64,000 bases of DNA from Symsagittifera roscoffensis (GCF_963678635.1 NC_087065.1:66869374-66933373), one strand, 5' to 3'. Counted from the stretch's first letter, positions 34,715-44,828 are shown. The notes: generated by a model not told the origin, from the letters alone. Program-made: numbers and translations.

Positions 34715-35270
34715 TTCAAAAATGTACTCAAGAAAAGACACAAGTCCCAATTAAATTGAATTCTCAAAACATCAAACAAGAATTGGGAGATTTGCTTGGT
34801 CCCAAAAATCCTACAAAGGGAAAATTTATTTTGAACCCTGCTTTCAACTATTTAAGAAAAATGAGTTGGGACAACTAGAAAAAAGACAGCAATTTTATCT
34901 GGGTGAAAAAGAAGGAGAAGCAATCTCGGCAATTAGAAATACTGTTAATCATGATGCTGAAAAACTTGGACTCGTTCCTATATTGGAACTCTCTTCTGAC
35001 AAGGAGTCAACTATGGATCAGGAGCTTGCCAACTGCAACAAAGTGTATGACATTGCAAGTTACCTTAGAACACAAATTTGTGTCACGATCAAGAAGTACA
35101 ATTTTAACAAACTCCCTACATTCAGATTCGACTGTTCACCGCAAAAGAGAATGAAGCAATGAAACAAGTTGTCTATGTCAACTATACTTTGAACGAATTC
35201 AAAGAACTGTTCCTAATTTTGGGAGACTTTATGTTTGTTGAGAAGTGTAATGTTCAAAAAATTGTGTTAT
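34715..35270 (+). pseudogene. Unknown Polinton ORF with possible PC4-like end
   Basis: Frames on the plus strand read ELGDLLGPKNPTKGKFILNP, then KESTMDQELANCNKVYDIA, then ICVTIKKYNFNK and, past the 35160 stop and in another frame, KQVVYVNYTLNEFKELFLIL. A second copy starts at about 63.62 kb in Polinton 2, after the same minus-strand gene, so this is a genuine conserved element gene. The last part (beta-strand, loop, then T-L-x-E-F-x-E-L helix) recalls the PC4/p15 single-strand-DNA-binding fold, which would suit a replication accessory role, but this is a weak resemblance. Frameshifts are present. Confidence 0.5.
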
Positions 35271-35545
35271 TTATGTTTTTTGTCTTGAAATTTAACTATT
35301 TACCGTAAAAATAGTTTTTCATTTAGTATTGGTGTTGAACAGTATGAGTTGGAATATTGGTTTTTCAAGAAATTTAATCTTAAAACTTCACAAAAAAACG
35401 GGACTTTTTTGTATTGTTCTTGAAGAAAAGTCTCGTCTCAAAAAAGTTCACTAACATTTATAGAATCACAAAATTTACCAAACTTGCAGAATTTGGAAGT
35501 AGACTCACAAATATCTTATTTTGAATGAATTCTGCATAATGGTAG
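35271..35545. other. No recognisable feature
   Basis: AT-rich spacer between two plus-strand Polinton ORF remnants. Confidence 0.4.
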
Positions 35546-36153
35546 AAGAAAACTTCACATAGGATACAATTCCGATACCAAAAAAAAGAACTTGAAGAAT
35601 ATCGTAGAAAAGGAAATCAATGGAAAAATAATCAATCTTTACGACTACAAGGAGAAAATTTTGATAAATTACCCGATATGCCTCCTTCTTTACTAGGTTA
35701 TGTAGAAACCTTCAAAAATCTTGCATCATTATTGACGAATGCACTGTAGAAAATGAACTTACAGAAATTGAATGAATTTCTAAGAAGTTTTGAGATTATT
35801 ACACAAGATTTCTCATCAAAAACAAAAAGAAAAAATTTATTTCTTTGTACCTGTATTTTTTTATACCGGAAACAAATTTGAAAGAAAAGGACAACAATAT
35901 TTCTTTTGGAGGACTAATTGGATACGGATACTCCTGTATGGATTATTTTTTTGCGAACTCCAAAATTTTTAGACTACATGCAATTCTACATGACTCTGCT
36001 GGATCTGTGAAATCTACTACGAAAAAAGGTCGTGGGTTTTGTTATGTTGCATCTAGTCTCCCCAGTTTACGCTTTCTTTGTCACGTGACTGGATTATTTT
36101 TCTGTTTAAATGTTAAAACATTTGCTTCATCAGTATTTGCATTGTTTGATTGT
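35546..36153 (+). pseudogene. Unknown hydrophobic, Cys-containing Polinton ORF, copy 1
   Basis: After a degraded Lys/Gln-rich beginning, the frame reads CMDYFFANSKIFRLHAILHD, then GFCYVASSLPSLRFLCHVTG and ends ASSVFALFDC with TAA at 36153-36155. Copy 2 at 37985-38566 keeps the same frame, which argues it is the true one. The function is not recognised. Multiple stops lie in the N-terminal half. Confidence 0.45.
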
Positions 36154-36199
36154 TAATCATTTAACCAAAAAAACTCCCGGGAAAACAGTTTTCTGTAAT

Positions 36200-36340
36200 T
36201 AATTATTTTCTTCAGTTTCATTTTAATTATAAGAATGGTTGAGATGTTCAGGTTAAACAATTGAAAAACAATTAGAACTTAATTTAGTGCTCTGAACTTG
36301 CACACAATCTAAGAAACGCGATTAACTTTCGCACACAAAT
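36200..36340. repeat. Module spacer segment (copy)
   Basis: Matches the sequence that follows the small plus-strand gene in module units 1-3 (about 29.87-29.96 and 31.60-31.72 kb). Another module end was therefore inserted or duplicated here, without its small gene. Confidence 0.6.
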
Positions 36341-36364
36341 TCGTCGGAAAAACAATATGGTTTT

Positions 36365-37210
36365 GGCATCTGGTCAGAAAACTCACACACTTTTAGCACT
36401 TTTTAGAAAAAATTGAAACATTTTTTGCATATTATCGAAAAAAGTAAAAGACTTTTCGCATTTGTAGCTAAAAAGTGACACACTTTTCGCATCTTGTTAA
36501 AAAAGTGAAACACTTTGCATCTTGTCAAAAAAGTTCACACTTTTCGCATTTTATCGAAAAAGTAAAACATTTTTCGCATTTTGTCGAAAAAAAATGAAAC
36601 ATTTTTTGCATTTGTAGGAAAAAAGTGAAGCATTTTTTGCATGCTGTTGAAAAAGTGAAACATTTTTTGCATCTTGTTAAAAAAATTGAAACACTTTTTG
36701 CATCTTGTCAAAAAAGTTGAAACACGTTTCGCATTTTATGGAAAAAGTGAAACACTTTTCGCATTTGTAGGAAAAAAGTGAAGCATTTTTCGCATCTTGT
36801 TAAAAACTGAAACACTTTTCGCATCTTGTCAAAAAAATTGAAACACTTTTCGCATCTTCTCGAAAAGAGTAAAACCTTTTTCGCGTTTTTTCGAAAGAAG
36901 TAAAACACTTTTCGCATTTGTAGGAAAAAAGTGAGGCGTTTTCGCATCTTGTTAAAGTATTGAAATACTTTTCGCATCTTGTCAAAAAAGTTGAAAACTT
37001 TTTCGCATTTTCTCGAAAAAAGTAAAACACTTTTCGCATTTTGCCGAAAGAAGTAAAACACTTCGCATTTTTAGGAAAAAAGTGAAGCATTTTTCGCATC
37101 TTGTTAAAAAAGTGAAACTTTTTCGCGTCTTGTCAAAAAAGTGTATCAGTTTTTTTCTGACAAAAAAATTCAATACTTTTTACAAAATGTTAAAAAAGTG
37201 AAATGTTTTT
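36365..37210. repeat. 30-bp minisatellite, longest tract (~28 units)
   Basis: Repeats of GTGAAACACTTTTCGCAT plus TTTGT/CTTGTC and an A run, with variants. The 30-bp period equals ten codons, so minus-strand frames stay open and encode Phe/Lys/Arg/Met/Cys-rich periodic sequence (36708-37061 and overlapping frames). These are by-products of the repeat. Confidence 0.85.
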
Positions 37211-37352
37211 TGCACCTTCTTGATAATCAAGAGAAATGATACATCTTTCTTACATGTCTGAAAAGTTTTTGCATTTTTTCTGAAAACGGTGATTTTTTTT
37301 TTCGGTAATTTTTGGTAATTTCGTAAACATATGAGAAAAAATAGATGAATTA

Positions 37353-37960
37353 TCAAAAGTTTTTCATTGAAAAATTGACATGATCACTATTCACAAATCC
37401 ATAACCATCAATAAAACAGTCAATTATTTTTACCAAATCATGTTCATCTTTTGAGTTTTGTCTTTTAAGAACTCTTTCTACAAAAGCTGAACCAATAGTT
37501 TGTGTGGAAGCTAGTTTCTGGTTACAACATAAACAGTGACGTTTGAATTGTTTGTGTAACAGTCTTTTCTCTGCAACACTTGGCATTTTTTCTGCTCCTT
37601 TCCATTTCAAATTGTGATGAACAGCGCGGTCAAATTGATTGAAAACTTCGCCAGTTGATGAAATAACATTCAAATAAAATCTGTATTTGTACAGAGTGTA
37701 AAGACAATTGATAATTTGATTTGTGAAATGAGAATTACCCAATCGTTGTAAAGTTTGATCGAAATACGAACCAATCAGAAGTATGTGGAAATTACAATTT
37801 TCCAAAGAACAATAAGAATTGTGGATAGAGACTCAAAAATTTTTGGTTACTAGAGATTTTTCGTAAAAATCACTGGAAACTGAAATAAATAGCGACTTTT
37901 GACAATAATCTGAATAAAAGCTGGGAAGAGCTTGACACATAGCTGTGACCATCTGGAACA
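37353..37960 (-). pseudogene. Unknown Polinton minus-strand protein, copy 5 (best preserved)
   Basis: The 150-codon open stretch at 37353-37805 is the longest intact part of this family in the window. It includes SYFDQTLQRLGNSHFTNQII, SSTGEVFNQFDRAVHHN, LCCNQKLASTQTIGSAFVER and CFIDGYGFVNSDHVNFSMKN, ending at TAA. The N-terminal part (CQALPSFYSDYCQ-like) lies upstream at 37.80-37.95 kb after a stop and frame change. Likely full length is about 200 residues. The Cys pair and His/Cys residues around LCCNQK could bind a metal, but no known fold was recognised. Confidence 0.65.
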
Positions 37961-37984
37961 ATGATTTTTGCTGACAGTTGTGGA

Positions 37985-38566
37985 TTTATAAAAAATAGAA
38001 CTTGTAGAATATTGTAGAAATGAAAAACAATGGAAAATTAATCAATCTTTACGACTACAAGGACAAGAATTTGATATATTACTTGATATGCTTCCTTCTT
38101 TATTAGGTTTTGAAGATACCTTCAAAAAATCTTGCATCATTATTGACGAATGCACTGTAGAAAATGAACGTACAGAATTTGAATGATTTTCTAAGAATTT
38201 TTGAAATTATTAGTCAAGATTTTTCATCAATTACAAAAAGAAAAAATTTATTTCTTTGTACCTGTGTTGTTTCATACCGAAAATAAATTTAAAAGAAATC
38301 GACCGAAAACTTTCTTTTGGAGGACGAATTGGATACGCAATTTCCTGTATGGATTAGTTTTTTGCGAACTCCAAAATTTTTAGACTACATGCAATTCTAC
38401 ATGATTCTGCTGGATCTGTGAAATCTACTACGAAAAATGGACCTGGGTTTTGTTATGTTGCACCTAGTCTCCCCAGTTCATGCTTTCTTTGTCACGTGAC
38501 TGGATTATGTTTTTGCTTATATGTTAAAATATTTGCTTCATCAGTATGTGCATTGTTTGATTGTTA
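37985..38566 (+). pseudogene. Unknown hydrophobic, Cys-containing Polinton ORF, copy 2
   Basis: Matches copy 1 closely: RLHAILHDSAGSVKSTT and FLCHVTGLCFCLYVKIFASS are readable, ending ALFDC then TAA. One TAG lies in the M-D-Y-F-F region. Downstream, the same frame, after the single TAA, runs directly into the next gene (SLVVLDIECIEN), so the two may once have been one protein. Confidence 0.5.
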
Positions 38567-38596
38567 ATCATTTAACCAAAAAACTCCCGAAAAAAC

Positions 38597-39076
38597 ACTT
38601 AACAGAAAGAGTCTAGTTGTTTTGGATATTGAATGTATTGAAAACAATATAGTGAAAGAGTTAGAAATTTATAAGGATGGACAAACTAAAGGATATTCCT
38701 TTCTTCCTCCGAGAAATATCAAACCAACATCCCAATCTTCTTGGTGTACAAAGCATCTTCATGGGATCAATTGGAGCAGTGGTTGCGATAAATATAATAA
38801 ACTTGAAAAAATATTGAAAAATCTAGAAGCCACAGAAACGGAATTTTTTGCAAAAGCTTATGAAAATTTCAAGATTCTGTCAGAATTTTGGAAACAAAGA
38901 TTATTAATTTAGATGACTACGCTTGCCCTAAAGTTCAGTTTTTGATATTCAAAGATGGAGAATATGATTGGGAGTTTAGCAACTACCCATTTTGTCATGA
39001 AAAAATTCTTCACTGTGCAGAAAGAAAAGCATTTGCCTACGAAACTTGGACTCGATGTTTTTTTAACAAAATGTAA
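38597..39076 (+). pseudogene. Polinton protein with D-I-E motif
   Basis: The open frame reads SLVVLDIECIENNIVKELEI, SQSSWCTKHLHGINWSSG, LEKILKNLEATETEFFAKAY and, after a frameshift near 38890, CPKVQFLIFKDGEYDWEFSN and CAERKAFAYETWTRCFFN. The beta-strand followed by D-I-E recalls motif I of DEDD 3'-5' exonucleases and other RNase H-like nucleases, but further catalytic motifs could not be assigned. It lies between the hydrophobic ORF and the packaging ATPase on the same strand. Length about 150 residues. Confidence 0.5.
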
Positions 39077-39153
39077 ATTATAAAAATCTAAATGTACTAC
39101 CATTTTCAAACTTTAATTAAATTTTCTTGTCAACTTTTTCTTTATAGTATTAA

Positions 39154-39418
39154 GATGGTTGATGATTGTGACAAGCCCGTAAATTTAGAAAATTTTGTTT
39201 TTGATGAAGAAAATCATGAATGAAAAGCATGGAACTTGTTTTAACGTACATGTAATAGATCTCTTTTAGTTTTTTTGTGTCAATTTTTTGGTATAGTTTT
39301 GATTCTAGCATGTGCAATCGTTCGAATGATGTTATCCACAACATGTGAAGAAACAACAGTTTGGGTAGCTATCTTATCAAGTACAGTCGGTTACATTCTA
39401 CCTTCTCCAAAGCTATGA
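39154..39418 (+). pseudogene. Small Polinton membrane protein
   Basis: From ATG at 39154: MVDDCDKPVNLENFVFDEEN, two stops, then a hydrophobic run LVFLCQFFGIVLILACAIV and a second, WVAILSSTVGYIL. This would give an acidic N-terminus and two membrane segments in about 85 residues. Not recognised beyond that. A minus-strand frame across it is a shadow. Confidence 0.4.
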
Positions 39419-39419
39419 A

Positions 39420-40205
39420 TAAAATATTATCTACCAATGAACGAACTTTTATTTCCCTAGTTGGACCAAGTGTAGCTGAAAAATTTCATCTTATTTTTGA
39501 TTGGTTGAAAATTGGTACTTTTTCAACCAGCCTTCGAAATTTTTTTTTAATCAACATTATCAAATTCTTTATAGTCAAATGCAAAGAAAAAATTTTAAAC
39601 ATATCAAAGGAGTAGGTTTTGACGTGAATGGAAATTTGCTACTGCTGGGAGACACAAGGGACTGAATACAATATACATCAAACACAATTTATTTCATCAA
39701 AGCAACTAAGGAAGAGATTTATAGATACAAAATACACCCATAGTCTTGTTCAAGTCGCCGAAGGATGTTTTTACAAATCAATACATTAAGTCGACAACTA
39801 GGTCTAGGATCTCAATTGAAAGAGTGGTATCAAGATGCAACATCCGTTCCTTATGGTCATTTACTTAATGATTTATACACAAAAAACATTTGATTCATTT
39901 AGGTATTGCTCTATTAGTTGCTCAGTTCAAACAAATTTTTACTAACCAGCTGGATTAGAGACAATGTTTTTGGACGATGAGTAAACAATACGTCTCTACT
40001 CTCCAAATCTTTCAAAAATTTTCCCTAAGACTTTGAAAACAATTCATTCTCAGTTGTCCAAAAGATTTCATTCAGTTTCTGAGCGAGTGTTTAGTAAACT
40101 TATGAAGAGGAGAGCTTCGAGATCTTCGGAAAGAAGACGTAGTAAAATATCAAAAAGAAATTTCAGAACTAACACAAAAAGGACTCCTGTACACAAAAGA
40201 TGAAT
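39420..40205 (+). pseudogene. Polinton genome-packaging ATPase (FtsK/HerA-type), broken
   Basis: The open part reads NERTFISLVGPSVAEKFHLI followed by FDWLKIGTF. In Polinton packaging ATPases this is the Walker A region; here the G-x-x-G-x-G-K-S/T loop is degraded (GPSVAEKFH lacks the last glycine and the Ser/Thr). Further along are LLLLGD (where Walker B should be), NTLSRQLGLGSQLKEWYQDA, and an Arg/Lys/Ser-rich C-terminal end (KRFHSVSERVFSKLMKRR). Stops and frameshifts separate these parts. The intact enzyme would pump element DNA into virus-like capsids. Confidence 0.6.
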
Positions 40206-40600
40206 TATTTTAGGTTCAACTAAAGGGTTACAATTGATATCTATCATCGCCCCTTTTAGCATTAAACGATTGACATAGTATAGAACAGTTTGTTTTAATT
40301 CCGTACTCAGTTTAACAATCACAAAGTACATTTCCAAAAAAAAACAGAAATTGGAACAAAAGCAAGAAAAAGAGGAGACTGTACCAAAAAGTTTTGATTC
40401 TGTTCACAGTGCTGTAAATGCGAGATTGAAAACGAGCAACAAAAAAACTTTATTGATTTAAATTTAATTTCTCCCAGAATTAAACTCAGCCAGTCAGACA
40501 ATAATATATTTGATAATCGAGATACAAGAGAATCTTTTATAGACTTTCTGTGTGCACTAAAGCGGAAAAACACCGGTTTTCCAGATATTTACTTATTATT
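40206..40600 (+). pseudogene. Unassigned coding-like Polinton segment
   Basis: Between the ATPase and integrase the plus strand reads VPKSFDSVHSAVNARLKTSN and, in a second frame, PRIKLSQSDNNIFDNRDTRE followed by SFIDFLCALKRKN. This is protein-like, but no family was recognised. The antisense frames are shadows. Confidence 0.35.
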
Positions 40601-41555
40601 ATGGAAGCAACTCAACTTCCTTCTAAATTTGTTATTAACAAGAAAGCTAAAGCAAAAGGTAGAGAAACTTGGACCCCTTTCGAAATCCGAAAAAAAAAGA
40701 CTAAATATATTGTTTTCTAGGGGTAGAGCTGCGTACGGTTTTACTCAAAACTTGAGTAAAATGAGTGGTTTATCAAAAAAAGAAAGTAGAACCAAGACAT
40801 CGTATACAAAATTTGGTCCACCAATCAGGTGTTTCCGAAGATTTTAGGATTTTTCTAAATATATCAATGAAATCTGGTGTATGGACTTGGCTTTTGTAGA
40901 CAAGTTAGCTAGTCAAAACAATGGATTCATTTGTTTATTAGTTGCTGTGGATATTTTTTCGAGATTTGTCAGAATTCAAAAAATGAAAACAAAGTATGCC
41001 AAAGGCACTCTACAAGCTTTCAGAAAAATGATTTCTCGAAAAACACTCCTGAAAAACTTTGGGTTGATAAAGGAACAGAATATGGGGGAACCTTTAAAAA
41101 ATGTTGCAAGGAGAAAGACATTGAAGTTTACTCAACAATGAGTGAAACAAAAGCTGCATTTGCAGAGAGAACAATTCAGCCTTTAAAACATATAAAATAT
41201 GGTTACATTGAAGATCATGGTGAAAAAATTGTCCCCCACTTTGCAGCAATTTGTTTCTACATTGAACTGTCGCAAAAATCGATCAATTGGAAAATCTCCC
41301 AGAGATGTGAAAAACAGTGATTTTTTATGATTTTTGTATAACAAATCGTTCAAGAAATTTACGAAACCAAAATTCAAAATTTGTGATAGATATAGAATTT
41401 CGAAAAAAGATATTCCGTTCCCAAAAGGATAGCAGCCACAGTTTACAGATGAAAATTTTGAAATTTCCGCAATATCTAGAAAAAAAACCTCCTACATACA
41501 CCATCAAAGATCTCGAAAACGAAGAAATTCTGGGAAATTTTATTAAAAAGAGCTA
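40601..41555 (+). pseudogene. Polinton retroviral-type integrase (DDE), frameshifted
   Basis: From ATG 40601 (MEATQLPSKFVINKKAKAKG), parts in different frames follow the integrase order: a linker with YTKFGPPIR, the core start MDLAFVDKLASQNNG (first Asp at 40884), ICLLVAVDIFSRFVRI, WVDKGTEYGG (second Asp at 41066) and SETKAAFAERTIQ (Glu at about 41165), then a C-terminal KPPTYTIKDLENEEILG. The three acidic residues of the DD-E triad are all present; 32 residues separate the second Asp and the Glu. Frameshifts near 40.74, 41.03 and 41.27 kb break the gene. Polinton integrases of this kind, often annotated as F54H12.3-like, insert the element. Confidence 0.8.
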
Positions 41556-41614
41556 AGAAAATGTTCAAATTTAGGTAAGTCATTTTTAAATTGAATTTCC
41601 ATCGATCAGTTGTC

Positions 41615-42441
41615 ATGGACTCTTTTACTATTGAGCTATTTTCTAATGCTTCTTTTAATTGTTATCCGAATAATAGTCTTAGTTCTTTTACAAATTTTCT
41701 ACCGGAACAAATACATCTAAAAGGAGAATGGGAGGTTGCTATTTCAGAAATATCGTACCCTTCATGGTACCAAAACGTTATAGAGGAAAAGCTTACTTTC
41801 ATAGATGGACAAGAAAGTCCTGAGGAAAAAAGAAAGAATCAACCGATGCATATTGAAATTGGATTGTATCCAAAATTTGTTGATATAGTTGTAGCCATCA
41901 ATGACAAAATTCGAAAACTTATAGGCGCAAAAAAAAACAACAGAACCAAATTTATGTATCAGTAGATAAGATTACACAACAAATTGCCATTCATTTACCT
42001 GAGGATCAATCAGTGTTGATAATTCAAATTGCTGATTTGAGTCACGTTTTTGGTTATGACTTAGAACAAAATCAGACAGGTGTTATAATGAAAGGAAAAG
42101 GGCTTCATTATCCTCAGTATTCCTACGACATTATAAAAACACATTCCCTAATGATTTATAGTGATATTATGGAATATAAAATAGTAGGTGATACAAAAAC
42201 TCCTTTACTGCGTTGTATTCCTTTCATTTCCAAAGTAAAAAACGGAGACATAATATCTAGAGGACAGTATATGACTTATCAATCCTTCACAAATCTACAA
42301 TTTAAAAAATTTTTAAAAAACTCTTTCCACAGCATAAAAATAGATATAAGGGATACTACGGGTGAAAAAAATCATTTTGTGTCCGTAGAAATTACACGAA
42401 TTTTTCTTTTGTTTCGCAAGATTTCGGATAATCATTTTTGA
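41615..42441 (+). pseudogene. Polinton minor capsid (penton-like) protein, frameshifted
   Basis: Starts at ATG 41615 with MDSFTIELFSNASFNC and LSSFTNFLPEQIHLKGEWEV, continues through AISEISYPSWYQNV, and after a frameshift in the A run near 41937 through HVFGYDLEQNQTGVIM, TPLLRCIPFISKVKNGDII and SFHSIKIDIRDTTGEK. About 270 residues. It lies just before the major capsid gene, where Polintons carry their smaller jelly-roll capsid protein; I assign it on position and sequence flavour, without being certain of the standard Polinton gene letter. Only the one frameshift is obvious, so it is among the better preserved genes. Confidence 0.6.
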
Positions 42442-42494
42442 TTGATACTTCATACAAAATGGTTGCTCAAATTTTGTATGAATCAACCTGCAAA

Positions 42495-42778
42495 ATGGCT
42501 GCAATTCCCTTTATTAAAAAACATATAGTCCCAGCTGCAAAAAAAATTGAAGCAGATTTATTTGAAATAGCTGCTCCAGAGATTGGAAAAGTTGTCAGTG
42601 GATGAAAAAACTCAAAAGATTTGCAAAAGATGTTGGAACAAAAACAGTTCGAAAACAGTTGGGAGGTGGAAAAAAGAAATCCAAGTGTAGAACAAAAAGA
42701 ACCATTTCTCGAAAATGAAGTTCAAAAATCATTCGCTCTGGCAAAGACATTATTGACAAGATAAAAAGAGTGTAAATC
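42495..42778 (+). pseudogene. Small basic Polinton protein (core-like)
   Basis: ATG 42495 gives MAAIPFIKKHIVPAAKKIEA, then FEIAAPEIGKVVSG and a stop; in another frame the sequence continues RFAKDVGTKTVRKQLGGGKK and a Lys/Arg/Ser-rich end (DIIDKIKRV). About 90 residues. The strongly basic tail after an LGGG segment resembles capsid-associated or DNA-binding proteins processed by adenovirus-type proteases. That comparison is inference. Confidence 0.5.
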
Positions 42779-42789
42779 AATGTAGCCGT

Positions 42790-44069
42790 TTTTGGTACGG
42801 AGCGTTTACAAATTCTTCTTTAGAGATTTTTGATAAAGTCCCAGTTTTGGAAACAATAATTTCATCATACACACAGTACTTCTCTAGATGAAAGCTATAT
42901 TGAGTTTGAATTTGAGACGAACCGTAATCTGTATTTGGATATGCGTGATACCCACATCAGTTTAAAGCTTCAATTATTTAAAGGAAGACTGTTTGAATCT
43001 TTGAAAGAGAAGCAGAACATAGAGCAAAATCGGAGGAAGATTCAGATGAGGAACCACAAACTTACCTAACTTATGTAAACAATCTACTACAATCTCTATT
43101 CTCCAATTGTGAAGTTTATTTTAATAATACATTGGTTGACAACGCCAATAGATTATATCCTCATAAAGCACAAATATCGAAAGAATTCAACTCGTCGGCA
43201 GTGAGTAATAAAGGGATACTTGCTTGTCATGGGTTTAGTTTTGAAGAATATCCAGTAGCGTTGGATATGTATCCATTCACTGATAGAGCAAATGCTTTAG
43301 GATCAGGGATAACTTTTTCACTTTATGGCAGGCTAGCTCTTGACTTGTTTACTTGTGAAAAATTATTACTACCAAAAACCAAAGTTCGAACTAAACTAAT
43401 TCGAGCTAGACCTAATTTTACATGCTGTCTGATAATTCAAACGTCAGTCTGAAAATTGTTAATTGTTCACTGTTTACCAGAATAATTTTAGTAGCTGAAC
43501 CTAATCATCAATTTTTGCAATGGAATCTGGAAAGGGAGCCTGTTCATTACAATTACATGAAAACTATAGCAAGAACCTTTATCATTCCATCTCGTCAAAA
43601 CCAGTTTATCCAGGAAAATGTTTTCAATAATGCCCCAATCATAAAGATAGCTGTTGCGATGAATACAAATTCGGCTGCTGTGGGATCCTTTGATGAAAAC
43701 CCTTACAATTATCAACAATTTTATTTGAGAGAGCTTAGAATTATTCGGGGTGGAATAGCAATTACTTCATTAGATACAACTTCTCCTTGTCGTCCCTATG
43801 TTACAACAATGAAAGCAATGCAATTTAACGAAAACTTTCCAGCTCTTCCTATGGAAGATTTTCAAGATCACTATATTCTAGTTTTCGACTTGACTTCACT
43901 ACAGGATGCAGCTGAATAGTTGCATTGTCCAAAACTTAGTGGAGAAAGCTTGAGATTAGAAATGTTTTTCCGATTTCCCTTGGAGCAAATAACGGAAGTG
44001 ATAGTCTTGGGACAAAGACTATCAAACATTCAAATTGACAAATTCGGAACAGTCCCTAAAAATGTTTAG
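42790..44069 (+). pseudogene. Polinton major capsid protein (double jelly-roll type), broken
   Basis: Parts in order: NRNLYLDMRDTHISLKLQLF (42.93-42.99 kb), a Glu-rich bridge, NLLQSLFSNCEVYFNN, SSAVSNKGILACHGFSFEEY, ITFSLYGRLALDLFTCEKLL, then after a frameshift near 43412 EPNHQFLQWNLEREPVHYNY, NTNSAAVGSFDENPYNYQQF, LDTTSPCRPYVTTMKAMQF and HYILVFDLTSLQDAAE. An in-frame TAG follows at 43917-43919, after which the frame stays open to TAG at 44067-44069 (LRLEMFFRFPLEQITEVIVL). This family, often listed as F54H12.2-like, is the Polinton major capsid protein, which builds the icosahedral shell. The damage includes at least two frameshifts and the internal stop. Confidence 0.8.
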
Positions 44070-44310
44070 TTTTTTTGAGTTTGCAGGTTCCTATAAAGAT
44101 ATTGTAATTTTTTTGGGACTTTTCTTTGTTATTATCTCTGCACTATCTATTTTGTTTTTCTTCAGACCTAAAGCTTCAGAAAAAACAGAGAAGGAATGCT
44201 GTTTAGATAAAAACCCGGGACACTTCTTCAACCTAGACTGTAAAACAGTGTTCAATAAACTTTGCCCTAAACTTTGTTCAATAAACTTTGCCCTAAACTT
44301 TGTTCAATAA
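44062..44310 (+). CDS. Small single-pass membrane protein of Polinton, copy 1
   Basis: ATG 44062 overlaps the major capsid stop by 8 nt. The protein starts MFSFFEFAGSYKDI, followed by a clear membrane segment (VIFLGLFFVIISALSILFFF) and a Cys-containing polar end (TEKECCLDKNPGHFFNLDC). In this copy the C-terminus is scrambled by a small tandem expansion (repeated KLCSINFAL-like codons); the other copy at 47713 keeps a cleaner end. A start at 44035 would place it inside the capsid gene, so 44062 is preferred. Function unknown; a membrane protein beside capsid and protease genes could act in virion assembly. Confidence 0.5.
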   Translation: MFSFFEFAGSYKDIVIFLGLFFVIISALSILFFFRPKASEKTEKECCLDKNPGHFFNLDCKTVFNKLCPKLCSINFALNFVQ

Positions 44311-44429
44311 ACTTTGTTGATTCAATTCCTAAATGTGTGTAAGTCATCATTCTTTCTTTTTTTAGACTAAAGTACACTATCAAATTATAATCGTGTTTTT
44401 TAGCTGTAAATTAGCCTACAACTGCAAAG

Positions 44430-44828
44430 ATGGATTATTTTTCACTTTTGCAAATTATTGAAAGAATTCCAGAGCTCAGGTTCAAGCACATGGGATCATA
44501 CCCTTCTGATACAGTACCTCAACTAACAAATTACTCTTTTGCAAATACTAACTCAGCCCCAAGCAATGATAGAAGAGAACACTGGATTATGATGGCTCGA
44601 CTGGATAAAATTACTACTTTGCTGATTCTTTGGGAACAAAGAGATTAACTTACCCCTTTTTGACAAAAAATTTTCGACGAATGGTTCCTCGAAAGCTACA
44701 AAAGACTGATACTTTGCGTGGATTTTACGCAAGTTTTCAGAATTTTTTCTTTTTAAATTTTTCCAGAAGAACTTGAATAATATTGAAGATGTGAATGTTT
44801 CGAAATTTATCAGTAATTTTATGTAAAA
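44430..44828 (+). pseudogene. Adenovirus-type cysteine protease of Polinton, copy 1 (catalytic Cys lost)
   Basis: ATG 44430: MDYFSLLQIIERIPELRFKH, then SNDRREHWIMMARLDK with the catalytic histidine at 44580-44582. A frameshift follows near 44.61 kb, after which FADSLGTKRLTYPFL supplies the acidic residue and LQKTDTLRGFYAS is where the nucleophile should be. The Cys codon is CGT (Arg) at 44717-44719. Copy 2 has TGT (Cys) at the equivalent place. The intact family processes capsid precursors (adenain-like, C5). Length about 130 residues. Confidence 0.75.

Noticed and set aside
36708-37173. Phe/Arg/Cys-rich proteins on the minus strand
   Set aside because: Direct by-products of the 30-bp minisatellite, open in overlapping frames.
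28285-37210. Regularly spaced repeats resembling a CRISPR array
   Set aside because: Units are contiguous with no unique spacers, vary in sequence, and lie in a eukaryotic transposon.
40068-40573. Minus-strand hydrophobic frames of 84-89 codons
   Set aside because: Antisense to plus-strand Polinton sequence, with no motif of their own.
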